Origin: CAZGMJ01 sp964649005
Lineage (GTDB): Bacteria > Planctomycetota > Phycisphaerae > Sedimentisphaerales > Anaerobacaceae
DNA length: 44,474 nucleotides
Reading direction: 5' to 3'
NCBI GenBank assembly: GCA_964649005.1
Contig: CAZYMD010000008.1
Location: forward strand, 1-44,474
The notes beneath the pieces are model-generated. The model was not told the DNA's origin, made no database searches, and was given only the letters and a program-made list of their open reading frames with translations. The position numbers were made by a program, and so were the translations under genes. Of this stretch, positions 1 to 8,380 are shown piece after piece. How positions within the stretch are numbered: position 1 is the stretch's first letter; each line of letters opens with the position of its first letter.

Positions 1-1
1 G

Positions 2-697
2 GCTTTCGACAACTATGGAAGTTGTTCGTACTCGTTGTTGGTTGGTGATGTCAAGACAAGTCAGCATATGTCGAGAGCGGTCTTGAGCAAGGTCATCAGT
101 TACGCTGGTCGATTCTATCAGCTCAAGCTGGAGAGTGGTGAATCAGCCGGGCAGGTTGCAAAAGTCGTGATTGAAAAAGATACTTCGCCAACGGGCGAGT
201 TGAAGATGCGGCTGGCGGGCAATGAGAATATCGAGGCCGGGCTTTCCAGTGCAACCCTTGTGGGGAAAGACGATCCGGGAATCCAGTTCAACATGAATGG
301 TTCGGAGGTTTCAACGTTGCCTGAGGGTAGTTATAAGATGACCCGGGGCAATATCCGCTACGGCCCGGGAAAGGATAAATGGAATGTGTCATTTACAAAA
401 GGCCCTGAGATTACCATCGATCCGAACAATGTTTTCGATGTTGAAATCGGCGAGCCTGCTATGAAGGTTTCTGCGATTGAGGCGAATAAGCGGTATTCAT
501 CCGATGCAGAAGAGAAGACTACGTACTCCAAAGGCACGAAGATATATCTGTCGCCTAAGGTTGTGGGCAAGGCAGGAGAGCTTTACGGGCGATTAAACAG
601 GATTGAAGATGGCAGCTATTTAGCGGTCAAGCCTGAAATGGAGATTTGTGACGCGGAAGGTAAACAGGTGGCCTCGCAAACCCTGGAGTATGGTTGA
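2..697 (+). CDS. Exported beta-rich hypothetical protein, 3' part, ending at an in-frame TGA
   Basis: The frame is open from the left edge of the window, so the true start lies upstream; the TTG at 35 is only an internal possibility. The protein is rich in Gly, Ser, Thr and Tyr, with alternating short hydrophobic stretches. This suits an exported or periplasmic beta-sandwich protein, but I recognise no family and propose no reaction. The frame meets TGA at 695-697, and the same frame continues with protein-like sequence to a TAA at 824-826 (next entry). Either the gene is truncated by a point mutation or the TGA is read through. A strong intrinsic terminator follows at 848-886, which suggests that the natural end of the gene is the TAA. 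Confidence 0.6.
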   Translation, partial: AFDNYGSCSYSLLVGDVKTSQHMSRAVLSKVISYAGRFYQLKLESGESAGQVAKVVIEKDTSPTGELKMRLAGNENIEAGLSSATLVGKDDPGIQFNMNGSEVSTLPEGSYKMTRGNIRYGPGKDKWNVSFTKGPEITIDPNNVFDVEIGEPAMKVSAIEANKRYSSDAEEKTTYSKGTKIYLSPKVVGKAGELYGRLNRIEDGSYLAVKPEMEICDAEGKQVASQTLEYG

Positions 698-826
698 GGC
701 GGCACTTGCGGGTTCTCGTGGGAGAGCCATGACGTTGAACCGGGACGTTACACGGTTAGTATGAAGCTGGATACTGGTTTGCTGGCAGGGGCTATTGAAG
801 GCAATCTCGATATTACCATCGAGTAA
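695..826 (+). other. In-frame continuation after TGA, with a hairpin at 711-728 resembling a bacterial SECIS
   Basis: Beyond the TGA the same frame gives 43 further codons, beginning GGTCGFSWES and ending GNLDITIE before TAA. The composition matches the upstream protein. The local context would read Y-G-(TGA)-G-G-T-C-G-F, so the TGA sits where a cysteine four residues before another Cys would be natural. Positions 711-717 pair with 722-728 (7 bp, one G-U pair), leaving a 4-nt loop GTGG whose first base is 20 nt after the TGA. In known bacterial selenoprotein mRNAs a stem-loop with G near the start of its loop lies about 16-37 nt after UGA. Selenocysteine insertion is therefore possible, but a simple nonsense mutation is the plainer explanation. 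Confidence 0.4.
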
Positions 827-847
827 GACTGGTATGTTAGCCGATAT

Positions 848-886
848 AAGCTGGCCTTAGGAATTGCTGCGGCCGGCTTCTTTTTT
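848..886 (+). terminator. Rho-independent terminator
   Basis: AAGCTGGCC at 848-856 pairs with GGCCGGCTT at 871-879 (9 bp, one G-T wobble), with a 14-nt loop. T6 follows at 881-886. It lies 21 nt after the TAA at 826, which supports that stop as the natural end of the upstream gene. Confidence 0.8.
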
Positions 887-1030
887 GAGCTTATTTCCGA
901 GATTGCGCGTCTCAGTGTGATAGTGTTGAAACGAATCCTCCGTGTTTAAACGAAATATTTTCACCAAGTTTTTTCAGAACCGATCACCTTTTTGAGCCGT
1001 ATATAGCACACAGGTTAATGACGGATACAT

Positions 1031-1930
1031 TTGAATATTATGGTTAGTTGCATAACACAAGCATCTGATAGCAGTAAAATAGCTGGTCGGGGGCGCCATT
1101 TGAAAGGTGCTGTTCTTGGAACGATGGGTTTCTGCACTCGTTGGGCGGTTGACGCCCATGGAGTGGGGCCGGAGTGGATTGAAGTGAGCCAAATCGATCT
1201 GCACCTGCGAAAATTGCCCAAGCGATTGTGCGGCATGCGCATAGCTCATATCAGCGATCTTCATCACAGCACCACCGTGAGTGGCAGCTACCTGCGTCGT
1301 TGCATCGATCGGATTAACGCGCTCGATGTCGATGTCGTAGTTCTGACAGGGGATTACATCACCTATGATTTTCGAGGCCGCTACAGGGAGAAAGTCGTCG
1401 CTCTGCTCGGCCACATCAAAAGCAGGTTAGGAGTCTACGCCTGTCTGGGCAATCATGATTACGGCGTTAAGCATTTATCCCCACATAAGCGGTTGCGCCT
1501 GCTGGGCCGCCTGACACAGGGAATGGAGGCAGGGGGAGTCAACGTCTTGCGCAATGAATCAGCAGTCGTTGATGTCGAAGGCTATCCTCTCTGGTTTGTG
1601 GGATTAGGCGATCTATGGGTAGGAGACTTCCAGCCTGAGGAGGCCTTCGCTGACGTTCCCACCAACGAGGTGTCCATCGCCTTAATACACAACCCCCGTG
1701 GCGCCGAGCGTCTGGGTGATTTGACAGCCTCCGTCGTTATGAGCGGACACACACATGGCAGAAAAACGACTATCGCTGCCTGGCCCATGAAGCCTTCACA
1801 GGCCAGACCATTCCACGCCGGTATGTACGAAGTTGAAGGCAGGAAGCTCTACGTGAACCGTGGACTCGGTCGTGTAGGCAGGGCGCGCTTCAACGCGAGA
1901 CCGGAGATCACGGTCTATACATTGCGCTGA
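1031..1930 (+). CDS. Calcineurin-like metallophosphoesterase (YaeI-like)
   Basis: Dinuclear-metal phosphoesterase. The metal-binding motifs stand in the family order: DLH at residues 76-78 (D-x-H), GDY at 107-109, GNHD at 140-143 and GHTHG at 239-243. The spacing and the 299-aa length match the YaeI-like branch, whose members hydrolyse phosphodiester or pyrophosphate bonds, often in lipid-linked substrates; the substrate here is unknown. No signal peptide or membrane helix is evident, although YaeI-like proteins usually carry an N-terminal anchor; the first 70 residues are only mildly hydrophobic. The start is uncertain: TTG at 1031 gives the longest form, ATG at 1040 is four codons inside, and neither has a strong Shine-Dalgarno sequence. 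The gene stands alone. Confidence 0.85.
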   Translation: MNIMVSCITQASDSSKIAGRGRHLKGAVLGTMGFCTRWAVDAHGVGPEWIEVSQIDLHLRKLPKRLCGMRIAHISDLHHSTTVSGSYLRRCIDRINALDVDVVVLTGDYITYDFRGRYREKVVALLGHIKSRLGVYACLGNHDYGVKHLSPHKRLRLLGRLTQGMEAGGVNVLRNESAVVDVEGYPLWFVGLGDLWVGDFQPEEAFADVPTNEVSIALIHNPRGAERLGDLTASVVMSGHTHGRKTTIAAWPMKPSQARPFHAGMYEVEGRKLYVNRGLGRVGRARFNARPEITVYTLR

Positions 1931-2172
1931 TCTCTCGGACCCACCGGCGCTCTACCATTTCAGAACCTTCTTTCCGCCAACCCCTTGCAGTTGTGAGAGG
2001 ATTGAATATACTCTGTTAATTGTTAATAGAGCCCGTTTGAGTCACAAGTGTGAGGTCGATGGCTTGGATATGATTCTTTCTACCGCAACTGAGCCTGTCG
2101 AAACCTGATGATGCCTACCCCAGAGACAAGCACGCCCACGCGGATTTGTTGGACGGCTATTAAGGAAATGAT

Positions 2173-4113
2173 ATGAAGGTTCGCCACTGCTATCGCAAGT
2201 TAATCGCAAGCGCAGCCAATACGTTCTTGCTTCCGTGTGTTTTTTCAGTCAGCCTCGCATCTGTCACATGCTTTGCCGCATCGCAATCGCAGCCCATTAG
2301 TGTCTATGATTTGCGATATACGCTCAATATCGATGCCGCCAATCAAAGCCAGATCGAGATGGCGTGGGACCACTGTCATGCTGTTGCCGCTTTGCAGGGC
2401 ATCGTAAACAGAGACAGCCCTCTGCTGTACATCAGGTTTGTCAACTCACAGCACGGAAGTCACAATGTCGATGATTACTGGCTCGATAAATTGTGCGAAC
2501 AAGATTCCTGGCTGTATGGGCGGGAGATTGTGAAGATCGAGAACATCGTCGATCTTGTCGATAAGTTCAAGTCTCACATAAACGGCGCTGTGATCTATGA
2601 TCCTGCGGTTGCGGCTACCAGCAATGTGGCTTCGACTGTTGCTGGGGTGGAAAACCTGCTGCCTATTCGATACGACAATTCACCCGACAGCCTTTACAGC
2701 CGGCTCGTCAAGGCAGGCCCGAAATTGACCGTTAAACGATGGCTGGTTAAGCCCGATGGCGAATCGATATTTACAGGCAAGGGCAGGATTCCAGGCCTCG
2801 ACCGTGAATCGACAGGCTCGTCCAAGTGCGATGTGTATCTTTGGATGAAGCACAAATATATGGACACGGGGTTGTGTGATGGAGCCTATGGCGCTTACTA
2901 CCTCGATCAGTACTGGCTGAAGATGCCGCGCAATTGCGTGCTGAATCATCATTGTCTTACCAATCACGATATCTTCATCAGCAAAAAAGCTTTCTTCTTC
3001 GATCTTCATGTCTGGGGTGACGAGACTCCTGTCGACGATCCGGGCCAGAAGGTTGGTAGCGATCTTGAGACGCTCAAGGAGCTTCTATTAAGCGCATACA
3101 ATCATGGTGGTAAGGACCACATGATCCATATAGGTGGTTTTGTCCCCTGGGCGTATAAGTACACCAATCACGGTACGGCAGGGGGTCGGCATGCCCCAGT
3201 GCCTTCCGAATGGGAATATGGCAAAATCATAAGCGCATACAACGGCTTCATGGACGCCGACGCCATAGGCTATGGCGCTATGGCCAATGCCTCCTTCTTT
3301 GCGCATTATCCGCTTAAGAAGTCGTATCCTCAGGATTGGATCAAACGCGGTGACCTTATCAAACGTGGTTACCTTGACGAGAATGGCAAAGTGAATTTCA
3401 ATGGGCGTGACTTCCTGGTCTTCTATATCGGTGACTACGACTGTGCCGCTTGGCTCTACCAGCGAATGATGGACATCTGGGACGATCCCGCTCGTGGCAA
3501 GGTTCCCATGATGTGGTGCATCAGTCCCGTGCTGGACCGCAGGGTACCGATGGCTATGGATTATATGCGCAGAACTGCTACGCCCAACGATTACTTCGCA
3601 GCCGCGGATAACGGCGCAGGCTACTGCGAGCCTGGGATGTTGCAGGAGCCTCGCGGTATATCGAACCTGCCCAGCGGCCTTGATGCGTGGGCGAGACACT
3701 GCAAGCTCTTTTACGACCGCTGGGGCCTGAGCATTACAGGATTCATCATCTATGGCAACGGTCCCCAGCTAAACCAGGCAGGGCTCGATTGCTACGCCTC
3801 ATTCAGCCCCAATGGGATCGTGCCATCGGCGGGACCAGCGACTTTGCTGCACAGGAACATGCCGGTCATTAGGTTCGATCACGATGTAAATGAAGGTAAT
3901 CCGCGCGATGCCGCAAGCCACGTTGTAAATCGTATCGCCCAACGCCGAAAAGAAGGGCATCCGCCTTTCCATTGGTTTCGCAATATTCTCAAAAGGCCCT
4001 CATGGTACGTTGAGACCTACGACCAGATTAGAGAAATGAATCCGAAGGTTGAGCTGCTCGATGGTCCAACCTTCTTCGAGCTGTATCGTATTCACCTGCA
4101 GAATCAGCAATAA
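2173..4113 (+). CDS. GxGYxYP-type secreted protein, putative glycoside hydrolase
   Basis: A 646-aa exported protein. Residues 1-35 read as a signal peptide, with a basic start, a hydrophobic core and an A-x-A-like end near CFAAS. The defining motif of the GxGYxYP family appears near residues 481-487 as G-A-G-Y-C-E-P. The first Gly, second Gly, first Tyr and Pro are conserved, but the second Tyr is replaced by Glu. An N-terminal part with a region like LQGIVNRDSPLLYI is also typical. The family occurs in carbohydrate-degrading loci of Bacteroidota and Planctomycetota and is presumed, not proven, to act on glycans. AAGGAA lies 7 nt before the ATG. The neighbours are other exported proteins, but the 121-nt gaps argue against tight co-transcription. 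Confidence 0.75.
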   Translation: MKVRHCYRKLIASAANTFLLPCVFSVSLASVTCFAASQSQPISVYDLRYTLNIDAANQSQIEMAWDHCHAVAALQGIVNRDSPLLYIRFVNSQHGSHNVDDYWLDKLCEQDSWLYGREIVKIENIVDLVDKFKSHINGAVIYDPAVAATSNVASTVAGVENLLPIRYDNSPDSLYSRLVKAGPKLTVKRWLVKPDGESIFTGKGRIPGLDRESTGSSKCDVYLWMKHKYMDTGLCDGAYGAYYLDQYWLKMPRNCVLNHHCLTNHDIFISKKAFFFDLHVWGDETPVDDPGQKVGSDLETLKELLLSAYNHGGKDHMIHIGGFVPWAYKYTNHGTAGGRHAPVPSEWEYGKIISAYNGFMDADAIGYGAMANASFFAHYPLKKSYPQDWIKRGDLIKRGYLDENGKVNFNGRDFLVFYIGDYDCAAWLYQRMMDIWDDPARGKVPMMWCISPVLDRRVPMAMDYMRRTATPNDYFAAADNGAGYCEPGMLQEPRGISNLPSGLDAWARHCKLFYDRWGLSITGFIIYGNGPQLNQAGLDCYASFSPNGIVPSAGPATLLHRNMPVIRFDHDVNEGNPRDAASHVVNRIAQRRKEGHPPFHWFRNILKRPSWYVETYDQIREMNPKVELLDGPTFFELYRIHLQNQQ

Positions 4114-4234
4114 AAGATGGATGTCAGAGGGGGGTTGAAAAGTTCAATCCAACAGGACTGTGCATAAGAATAAGCATCAGTTCCGAACATAGGACGGCTC
4201 CCTGAAATCTTGGACCTTTTTAGGGCGATGTTAG

Positions 4235-5533
4235 ATGAGACAATTAAAGAATATAGTCTTCGCGGTGGTTTTGTTTTTTTGCACCTCGGTCTTGGCCGGC
4301 GATTGGCCTCAGTGGCGAGGGCCTTTTTTCAACGGTTCGTCCAATGAGAAGGATCTGCCTGCATCGTGGAGCGAGACAGAAAACATCTGTTGGATTGCAC
4401 CTTTGCCGGGGCCAAGCGGGGCGACTCCGATCATCTGGGATGGCAAGGTTTTCGTAAGTTCGATGGTGGACAGGAGTGGTGATTATGTTGCTTTATGCCT
4501 CGACGCCAGGACGGGTAAGCAGTTATGGCGAAAGGAAGTTGGCTCCAATTCCCGCAGATACCCTCGCAATAATATGGCGTCACCGTCCCCTGTGACCGAT
4601 GGCGTTAATGTTTTCTTCCTGTACGGCGATGGAGAGCTGATAGGGTTTGACTTGGAAGGCAACAAGCTCTGGTCGCGCAATATCGAGAAAGAGTATGGCA
4701 ATCTCGCCGTACAGTTCGGCTACAGCAACAGCCCAAATCTGTTCGATGGTAAATTGTATATCCTTGTATTAAGACGTGACACGCCTTATCGGAAGCCTGA
4801 GGCTGACGGGCCGTTGGATTCGTTTTTTATGGCGGTTAACCCGAAGACGGGTGAAACGATATGGAAACAGCCTCGCAAAACAAATGTTTTCGATGAAAGT
4901 TTTGAGGCGTATGGTACGACGGTTCCATTCGTTCGCAATGGAAAGACCGAACTACTCAATATCGGAGCTGATTTTATTACCTCCAGCGAACCTGTGACGG
5001 GAGAGGAACTGTGGCGATACGAATACTGGACAGACAAGATCAGGGATTCGCGTATTATTCCATCATTAGTGACAGGGGATGGCTTGGTCTTCGGGGCCAG
5101 GCACAAGAACAACGGTGTTTTTGCATTGCAGCCTCCAACGTCCGACGAAGATAAAGGCCGGGTTGTATGGGAATTCGACGATGCAGCGCCGGATTGCAGT
5201 ACGCCTTTGTTTTACAAGGGCAGGCTTTATGTTCTCGATGGGATGAGGCATGGCAAAGTGGTTACGTGTCTCGATCCGAAGACGGGCGAGCAGTTCTGGC
5301 AAGCCAGGATTGGAGGGCGGGGGCCCTGGAGAGCATCGCTTACCGCAGGGGACGACAAGATCTACTGTATAAACGAGACAGGTGAGGTCGTTGTTTTCAA
5401 GGCGAGCGACGAGAAGTTTGAACTGCTCTTCGAGACAAAAATAGATGAACGTCCTATCCAGTCATCGATAGCAATCGCCGGCGGACGTTTATTCATACGC
5501 ACCGCTGAGAACCTCTATTGCATCGGCAAATAG
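4235..5533 (+). CDS. Exported PQQ-like (BamB-type) beta-propeller protein
   Basis: A 432-aa protein with a clear signal peptide (residues 1-21, ending VLAG) followed by DWPQWRGP, a start seen in many planctomycete PQQ-like propellers. Propeller blades repeat the pattern of a display strand, D-x-x-T/K-G and W: for example LDARTGKQLWRK, VNPKTGETIWKQ, VTGEELWRYE and LDPKTGEQFWQA. The whole protein is propeller, with no attached dehydrogenase or kinase domain. Members act as scaffolds or, rarely, as quinoprotein enzymes. No heme or calcium-site signature stands out, so a binding or scaffold role is more likely than catalysis. AGGG at 4222-4225 lies 9 nt before the ATG. The gene is convergent with the YHS lipoprotein gene at 5642. 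Confidence 0.85.
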   Translation: MRQLKNIVFAVVLFFCTSVLAGDWPQWRGPFFNGSSNEKDLPASWSETENICWIAPLPGPSGATPIIWDGKVFVSSMVDRSGDYVALCLDARTGKQLWRKEVGSNSRRYPRNNMASPSPVTDGVNVFFLYGDGELIGFDLEGNKLWSRNIEKEYGNLAVQFGYSNSPNLFDGKLYILVLRRDTPYRKPEADGPLDSFFMAVNPKTGETIWKQPRKTNVFDESFEAYGTTVPFVRNGKTELLNIGADFITSSEPVTGEELWRYEYWTDKIRDSRIIPSLVTGDGLVFGARHKNNGVFALQPPTSDEDKGRVVWEFDDAAPDCSTPLFYKGRLYVLDGMRHGKVVTCLDPKTGEQFWQARIGGRGPWRASLTAGDDKIYCINETGEVVVFKASDEKFELLFETKIDERPIQSSIAIAGGRLFIRTAENLYCIGK

Positions 5534-5641
5534 GAGGCGAATGGAACCGATTCCTTCGCGGCCAAAGCCTCGCGGCTTCTCGTCTGAGTTAAGCAGTCTG
5601 ATTGTGTGCTGCGCCCAAACGGGCTGGGCCACAACAAGTCG

Positions 5642-6001
5642 TTACTGCTCTTTTTTGAACTGGGGCAGCTTGGCGAGATACTGCTCCGGGGCCTTTGTGA
5701 ACTTCTCCTTGCAAGGCTCGCAGCAGAAGTACACTTTCTGGCCTTGGTACTCGACGAAAATATCCTTGTTTATCGCTCCCCCCATCACGGGGCATTCGGT
5801 CTGCTCAATCGCAGCGACGGCAGATTCAATTGCTTCTTTTGCCTCAGTCTGTTTTTCTGCAGCTTGCTTGGCCAGCGTTTGGGTGGCGGAAGACCCTGCA
5901 GGTTCTTCTTTCTTCTTACAGCCTACGAATACCATTAGGCCGACGATTAGCAGGCACATCAGCCCAGCAATCATAACCGTTCGTTTTGTGTTCGCATTCA
6001 T
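5642..6001 (-). CDS. YHS-domain lipoprotein (putative metal-binding)
   Basis: A 119-aa lipoprotein starting at ATG 6001, chosen because GAAGGAG lies just upstream; the TTG at 6016 would bury that ribosome site inside the gene. The N-terminus is basic, then a membrane segment ends at a lipobox-like LMVFVGC, followed by KKKEE. An Ala/Glu/Lys-rich linker of about 40 residues leads to a C-terminal YHS-type domain with CPVMGG, a central Y-Q-G-Q-K-VYFCC and EPCKEKF. These cysteines resemble the metal-binding set of YHS/TRASH domains that bind copper or other soft metals. A role in extracytoplasmic metal handling or sensing is inferred. The gene is monocistronic and faces the PQQ-propeller gene. Confidence 0.8.
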   Translation of the reverse strand: MNANTKRTVMIAGLMCLLIVGLMVFVGCKKKEEPAGSSATQTLAKQAAEKQTEAKEAIESAVAAIEQTECPVMGGAINKDIFVEYQGQKVYFCCEPCKEKFTKAPEQYLAKLPQFKKEQ

Positions 6002-6488
6002 GATATGCTCCTTCAATAAGTGCTTCAGTTCCCAGGCGAAACTATCCGGCGCAACGCACGAGGATGCACCGTTCGGTACGCATCACCACTTCTTCCGGAT
6101 TCATGCTATCTACTCTTGTCCGAATCTGCAATGAGATAACTATGTATATCTTACGCTAAAATATTACTCCCAGTTCAATTGATTGTTAGCACTATCCTGC
6201 ATGAAAGATACAATTGTGCACCATTAACGGACCTTGGCGCAATCTGGTGGAGAAACCTCACGAAGGTGGCCTACAGTGTGGTTTTCCCTTGATTTGAGGG
6301 GCTGGAAAATGTATAATAAGGCAAGTGTGGAAGTCTTATACGTTGGTGCGCATCCGGTTCTAGAACAGGTATCTCTGCGCGTGTGGGAATGGGTTCGTCA
6401 TCATACCTTCCACATAGATGGCAGGGATCGCACGTGATGGTAGTTGTGACTGAAAAACCCGCTCTGAACGGGGAGGCTGGAATTAATT
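6002..6488. other. Intergenic region between divergent genes
   Basis: This 487-nt stretch lies between the minus-strand YHS lipoprotein gene and the plus-strand gene at 6489. The short open frames here have neither good ribosome sites nor protein-like composition. The only structure I can support is the promoter-like element at 6289-6317. Confidence 0.5.
6289..6317 (+). promoter_or_regulatory. Candidate sigma70-type promoter
   Basis: TTGATT at 6289-6294 and a perfect TATAAT at 6312-6317 are separated by 17 nt. Transcription would begin near 6324, giving the gene at 6489 a leader of about 165 nt. I see no riboswitch-like fold in that leader. Confidence 0.4.
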
Positions 6489-6887
6489 ATGAGAAGAGTT
6501 CAGTTCACTGTGGCGATTATATTAGCGTCCGTTGCGGGCATGATTGGTGGAGTTCTTGCAACGTGCATTGTGTCGCCGGCATACACATACGCCATTCTCA
6601 AAAAATTCAGCGAAGACAGGGTTACCGAAGTCCTGAAAGCCAGATCCTTCGAAGCTGTCGACGATGAGGGACAAACCGTGGCGGTCTTAAGAGCTGGCCA
6701 GGGATGCCGGCCCAGCCTTACTTTCTACGAAAATGGCCAGCAGCAATTCAGCGTTGGACCAAGAGACACCACAGTCGATCCTAATGCAGCGGACAAAGGC
6801 ACGGACACCGGCTTTTTCTGGATTGAAGACATAGGGGATTTTATCACCGTCACAAAGGACGGGGAAAAGACATGGTCTGAGCCCTGA
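6489..6887 (+). CDS. Small membrane-anchored hypothetical protein
   Basis: A 132-aa protein with one N-terminal hydrophobic segment (about residues 5-30, VAIILASVAGMIGGVLATCI) and then a soluble domain. That domain contains EAVDDEGQTVAVLRAGQ and LTFYENGQQQFSVG, which look like short beta-hairpin repeats. The remainder is probably outside the cytoplasm, held by an uncleaved signal anchor. I do not recognise a family. GGAGG lies at 6471-6475, rather far (13 nt) from the ATG. The gene is single, with a candidate promoter at 6289-6317, and convergent with the methyltransferase gene at 6990. Confidence 0.6.
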   Translation: MRRVQFTVAIILASVAGMIGGVLATCIVSPAYTYAILKKFSEDRVTEVLKARSFEAVDDEGQTVAVLRAGQGCRPSLTFYENGQQQFSVGPRDTTVDPNAADKGTDTGFFWIEDIGDFITVTKDGEKTWSEP

Positions 6888-6989
6888 AAGAAGATCTTGA
6901 TGCTTTTTCCCGCCTTGGGCCGAGCCTGTGCACCTCTGAATCACGCCGACCATGCTATCCACATAACGCGATAACGAATGTACGTTCCC

Positions 6990-8285
6990 TCATGAATCGG
7001 TTCGTTTCCTGCGAGTTCCCGCATAAAGTTCGTACTTCAGCAGGCGGCACTCAATATTGGCGTTGTAGAACTCGAACCGCCTGCCTGCGCGCAGTCCGAC
7101 CTTTTTCGCAAGATCAGGATTGCCGGTGAAAATATAGCCAGTATAGCCTGCGCATTTCTGCTTAAAGAAATCGCCGATACGTTCGTAGGTCTTTTTGAGT
7201 TTTTCTATTTCACCGAGCCTGAAGCCATATTCCGGATTCATAACGATAATGCCCGGACCAGGGGGGATTACAGTGTCCGCAAAGTCGCAGACATTAAGAT
7301 CGATCAGGTGCGAGACGCCCGCAGTCATGGCGTTGTTGCGTGTGGCTTCAATTGCCTTCGGATCGATATCCGTAGCGACTATCGGCGCAGGGGTAAAGCT
7401 GGCTTTCCCGCCGCGAGCCTTGCTCTTCTTGAGCGCCTCGCGACGCATATTTTGCCATGCCGGCTCGTCGAAATATTTCATGTGCATAAATCCGTAGTTG
7501 GTCCTCAGCAAACCGGGCGCACGTCTGGTGGCTATTAACGCAGCTTCGATTGCCAGCGTCCCGCTGCCGCACATGGGGCATATTAAAGGACTACTGCCAT
7601 CGTAGCCCGTTGCTATGATAATTGCGGCTGCCAGAGACTCTCGCAGTGGGGCCTGGTGGGGTATCTTGCGATATGTCCTGTCCGACGCCTTCAGTCCCGA
7701 AGTGTTCAGATATAGCCAGCAGCGATCATCCTTCCAATACAACTGGACCACTACCCTGTCTCTCTCCTTGCCCGAGTCGGGCCGAGAGCCCGTCCTGTCC
7801 GCAATCCGATCTACAATGGCGTCCTTGACCTTAAGGTTAGCGAACATCGAATTTTTCACATACCCGGTGTCAATCTTGCCAACAACGCTCAAGTACTCAT
7901 CGGGAGAAATCATATCTTCCCAGGGTAAATCGTTGACGTTGTGGTACAGCTCTTCGGGGCTGGTGCATTCGAACTGCTTGAGCAGGAAAAGGACGCTGTG
8001 CGCAGTGCGCAGGTGCAGATTGAGCAGCATGGCGTCGTACTGGTTGCCTTCGATCTCGATGCCAGTGCTATGGGATGCGCCACTCTGGTAGCCTAACTGC
8101 TCTACCTCTTGCTTGAGATAATCAACCAGCCCGGCCGAGCAGGTGATAAGAATGGTGCTTTTCTGCTTTGGGTTGTTCTGTTCTACTTCCTTCATCCGCT
8201 CAGTATAACAACTGAATCGGCCGGTTTCATCACTTATTGTATACCTTTGCAGTTTAGGCTTGATCTTATTGTCTTCTTGGCGCAT
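6990..8285 (-). CDS. THUMP-domain class I RNA methyltransferase (RlmL/YpsC-like)
   Basis: A predicted rRNA (guanine-N2)-methyltransferase of the RlmL/YpsC family, acting on 23S or related RNA with S-adenosylmethionine. A THUMP-type RNA-binding region (about residues 45-165) precedes the Rossmann methyltransferase fold. The SAM-binding motif I is CPMCGSGT at 236-243, and ATDIDP near 304 is motif II. The catalytic motif is NPEYG at 350-354; most family members have NPPYG, so the second Pro is replaced by Glu. ATG 8285 is used; TTG 8288 precedes it and ATG 8195 is an alternative just before the THUMP region. Its start lies 96 nt from the divergently transcribed DUF1080 gene. Confidence 0.85.
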   Translation of the reverse strand: MRQEDNKIKPKLQRYTISDETGRFSCYTERMKEVEQNNPKQKSTILITCSAGLVDYLKQEVEQLGYQSGASHSTGIEIEGNQYDAMLLNLHLRTAHSVLFLLKQFECTSPEELYHNVNDLPWEDMISPDEYLSVVGKIDTGYVKNSMFANLKVKDAIVDRIADRTGSRPDSGKERDRVVVQLYWKDDRCWLYLNTSGLKASDRTYRKIPHQAPLRESLAAAIIIATGYDGSSPLICPMCGSGTLAIEAALIATRRAPGLLRTNYGFMHMKYFDEPAWQNMRREALKKSKARGGKASFTPAPIVATDIDPKAIEATRNNAMTAGVSHLIDLNVCDFADTVIPPGPGIIVMNPEYGFRLGEIEKLKKTYERIGDFFKQKCAGYTGYIFTGNPDLAKKVGLRAGRRFEFYNANIECRLLKYELYAGTRRKRTDS

Positions 8286-8380
8286 CAATGTTGAGGTGTC
8301 AATGTGAGTCTGTGGCGTATTTGCAGGCTCTCAATCGTTATATGAATATATCGAGTGGCGTTAATGTGGGAGGTCAGATT

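Noticed and set aside
5565..5600. GC-rich inverted and direct repeats between the PQQ-like and YHS genes
   Set aside because: Stems are short, and neither strand has a T run, so a terminator call is not supported.
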